From contig DFEL01000170.1 of NCBI GenBank assembly GCA_002369055.1, positions 1 to 6,783 on the forward strand: a stretch of 6,783 nucleotides of DNA, written 5' to 3'. Under the pieces are notes generated by a model. The model made no database searches. It saw only the letters and a program-made list of their open reading frames with translations, and was not told where the DNA came from. Positions within the stretch are counted from its first letter, which is position 1; each line of letters starts with the position of its first letter. The position numbers were made by a program, and so were the translations under genes. Source of the DNA: Cyanobacteria bacterium UBA3803 (GTDB lineage Bacteria; Cyanobacteriota; Vampirovibrionia; Gastranaerophilales; Gastranaerophilaceae). Below, piece by piece: positions 5,205 through 6,783 of this stretch.

Positions 5205-5956
5205 TTAACGAAAAATCACCATACTACTATAATAAAGAAATTTTTGTAAGATACAGTGAAATGGATTACCATAAAATGTTAAAACCTTCTGCTTTTTTGA
5301 ATTTTTTACAAGATGTGGCAACAATTGCAGCAGATAAAGGCGGTTTTGGATATAATGAAGTTTATCCAAAAAATTTAGGGTGGTTCTTACTAAAATACCA
5401 CATGGAATTTAATAACTATCCTCAAAACATAGAAAATCTTTTAATAAAAACAGAAGCAAGAGGATATAATAAATTATTTGCTCATCGTGATTTTGAAATT
5501 TACAACAAAGCAAATAACGAATTAATCGGCAGAGTAATAAGTTATTGGGCTTTGGTTAATTTTAAAGATAAATCAATGGCTATGCCTTGTGATATTTTTC
5601 CTGATAAATTTGCAAAAGTTGAAAAACGTGAGGATGATTTAAACTTTTTAAAAGTTCATGCTCCAGAAAGAATTGATTACTCAGCCGAATTTAAAGTAAG
5701 ATATGACGATATTGACGTGAATAAGCACGTTAATAATATGAATTATATTGTCTGGGCTTTTGAAGCGTTACCTAAAGATTTCAGAGATAAATATAAACCA
5801 AAAACTATTGATATGGTTTATAAAAAAGAAATTCAATATGGCAACAAAGTTTTATCAGAAGTTCAAACAGATGAAAATATTGCATTAATATCTGTTAAAA
5901 ATAAAGATACTGATGAAGAATTATGCGTAATTAGAACAGAATTTGAAGAAATATAG
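5201..5956 (+). CDS. Acyl-ACP thioesterase (FatA/FatB type)
   Basis: The enzyme hydrolyses acyl-ACP to a free fatty acid plus ACP, ending or diverting fatty-acid elongation in the cytoplasm. The 251-residue protein is a double hot-dog of the expected bacterial length. Hot-dog 1 (about 12-140) has FVRYSEMDYHKMLKPSAFLNFLQDVA. Hot-dog 2 (about 160-250) has VRYDDIDVNKHVNNMNYIVWAFEALP. D172, N174, H176 and E210 reproduce the catalytic spacing of plant FatB (D281, N283, H285, E319). The substrate tunnel lies in hot-dog 1, so chain length cannot be read directly. There is no transit or signal peptide. The ATGA overlap with the upstream gene fixes the ATG at 5201. The nearest Shine-Dalgarno, AAGGAG at 5181-5186, is 14 nt away, longer than ideal, so initiation probably depends on coupling. 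Its place beside one-carbon genes is unexplained. Confidence 0.92.
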   Translation: MINEKSPYYYNKEIFVRYSEMDYHKMLKPSAFLNFLQDVATIAADKGGFGYNEVYPKNLGWFLLKYHMEFNNYPQNIENLLIKTEARGYNKLFAHRDFEIYNKANNELIGRVISYWALVNFKDKSMAMPCDIFPDKFAKVEKREDDLNFLKVHAPERIDYSAEFKVRYDDIDVNKHVNNMNYIVWAFEALPKDFRDKYKPKTIDMVYKKEIQYGNKVLSEVQTDENIALISVKNKDTDEELCVIRTEFEEI

Positions 5957-5960
5957 AATT

Positions 5961-6783
5961 ATGAAATTAAACGACATTTATAACAAAGAAAAAACTCAAA
6001 TTTCTTATGAAGTTTTTCCGCCTAAAAATGATACGGATGGAACTAAAACGTCAAAACTTTTTGAAGAAGTTATTATGTTACAAAAATATAATCCTGCATT
6101 AATTTCAGTGACTTATGGTGCTGGAGGCTCAAATAAAGAGCATTCTTTTGAAATTGTAAAATGCTTATCAGAAAAAAATATTAGTGTTATGCCGCATTTT
6201 ACATGTGTTTGTTCAAGTAAAGCACAAATTGATGCATATTTAAATGATTTAAAGCAGCTTAATATAGAAAATATTTTGGCTTTGAGAGGTGATGAACCAA
6301 AAGATAATAGTATTTGTTATCTTGATTTTAGATATGCAAATGAACTTGTAGAATATCTGCATCTTCACACTAAATTTGCAATTGCAGTTGCAGGGTACCC
6401 GGAAGGACATATTCTTGCTCCAGATTTAGAAGCGGACATCAAAAACTTAAAAAAGAAGTTAAATGCAGGTGCAGATGTTATTTTTACACAAATGTTTTTT
6501 GATAATGCTAAACTTTTTAGGTATGCAGAGTTATTAGAAAAACAAAATATAAAAAATCCGATTGTTGCAGGAATTTTGCCAATTTTAAGTTATGAACAAT
6601 TGGAAAAAATGTTATCCTTAGCAAAAGTTACACTTCCTAAGAAACTTATGGATACACTCGAAAAATATAAATACAATAAAGACGATATAAAAAAAATAGG
6701 TATTGATTTTGCAACGGAACAATGTCAAGATTTAATTGACAATAAAATTAAGGGTATACATTTTTATACGTTAAATAAATCTT
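5961..6783 (+). CDS. metF: Methylenetetrahydrofolate reductase MetF, 3' end missing
   Basis: MetF is the flavin-dependent cytoplasmic enzyme that reduces 5,10-methylene-THF to 5-methyl-THF, the methyl donor for methionine synthase. The frame is open from the ATG at 5961 to the window edge, giving 274 residues. TIM-barrel motifs appear in order: ISYEVFPPK (14-22, E17 matching the E. coli acid Glu28), ISVTYGAGGS (48-57), LALRGDEP (folate/FAD site), AGYPEGH (FAD), NAGADVIFTQMFFD (substrate Gln), AGILPI, and GIHFYTLNKS at the very end. The last motif normally lies close to the family's C-terminus, so few residues are probably missing. The gene starts 4 nt after the thioesterase stop with only a weak A/G-rich ribosome-binding site (around 5946-5950). 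It links the operon to methionine and SAM supply, matching the nearby metK. Confidence 0.95.
   Translation, partial: MKLNDIYNKEKTQISYEVFPPKNDTDGTKTSKLFEEVIMLQKYNPALISVTYGAGGSNKEHSFEIVKCLSEKNISVMPHFTCVCSSKAQIDAYLNDLKQLNIENILALRGDEPKDNSICYLDFRYANELVEYLHLHTKFAIAVAGYPEGHILAPDLEADIKNLKKKLNAGADVIFTQMFFDNAKLFRYAELLEKQNIKNPIVAGILPILSYEQLEKMLSLAKVTLPKKLMDTLEKYKYNKDDIKKIGIDFATEQCQDLIDNKIKGIHFYTLNKS

Overview
The window is AT-rich, densely packed bacterial chromosome. MetK closely resembles the longer cyanobacterial-type enzyme (423 residues, against roughly 384 in E. coli). Together with the low GC and the gene content this suggests a host-associated relative of the cyanobacteria, for example Melainabacteria/Vampirovibrionia (Gastranaerophilales). 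The placement rests on recalled similarity and no search was run, so it is tentative.

Layout. (1) 1-724: the last codons of a probable rimM run into a complete trmD (tRNA m1G37 methyltransferase) through a TAATG stop/start overlap. (2) 721-1851, minus strand: a 376-residue GntR-like DNA-binding protein that I read as four tandem winged-helix domains with no effector domain. It converges on trmD and the stop codons overlap. (3) 1852-2124: a divergent intergenic region. It holds a strong minus-strand promoter abutting the regulator's ATG (possible leaderless mRNA), a degenerate interspersed repeat of the TCATTgCGAG...CGAAGCAATC kind, and a plausible metK promoter and leader with a duplicated ATTAAGGAG. 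(4) 2125-3396: metK, closed by a strong intrinsic terminator. (5) 3448-6783: four tightly packed plus-strand genes with overlaps or a 4-nt gap. They encode a 10-formyl-THF-dependent formyltransferase resembling Fmt/ArnA, an endonuclease IV-like TIM-barrel protein, a FatA/FatB-type acyl-ACP thioesterase, and MetF, which is cut by the window edge.

How it fits together. MetF makes 5-methyl-THF for methionine synthesis, MetK turns methionine into SAM, TrmD consumes SAM, and the formyltransferase consumes 10-formyl-THF. One-carbon metabolism is therefore a common thread, while the thioesterase and TIM-barrel protein do not obviously belong to it. The most unusual item is the four-winged-helix regulator transcribed divergently from metK. 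That it controls metK or itself is inference from position only.
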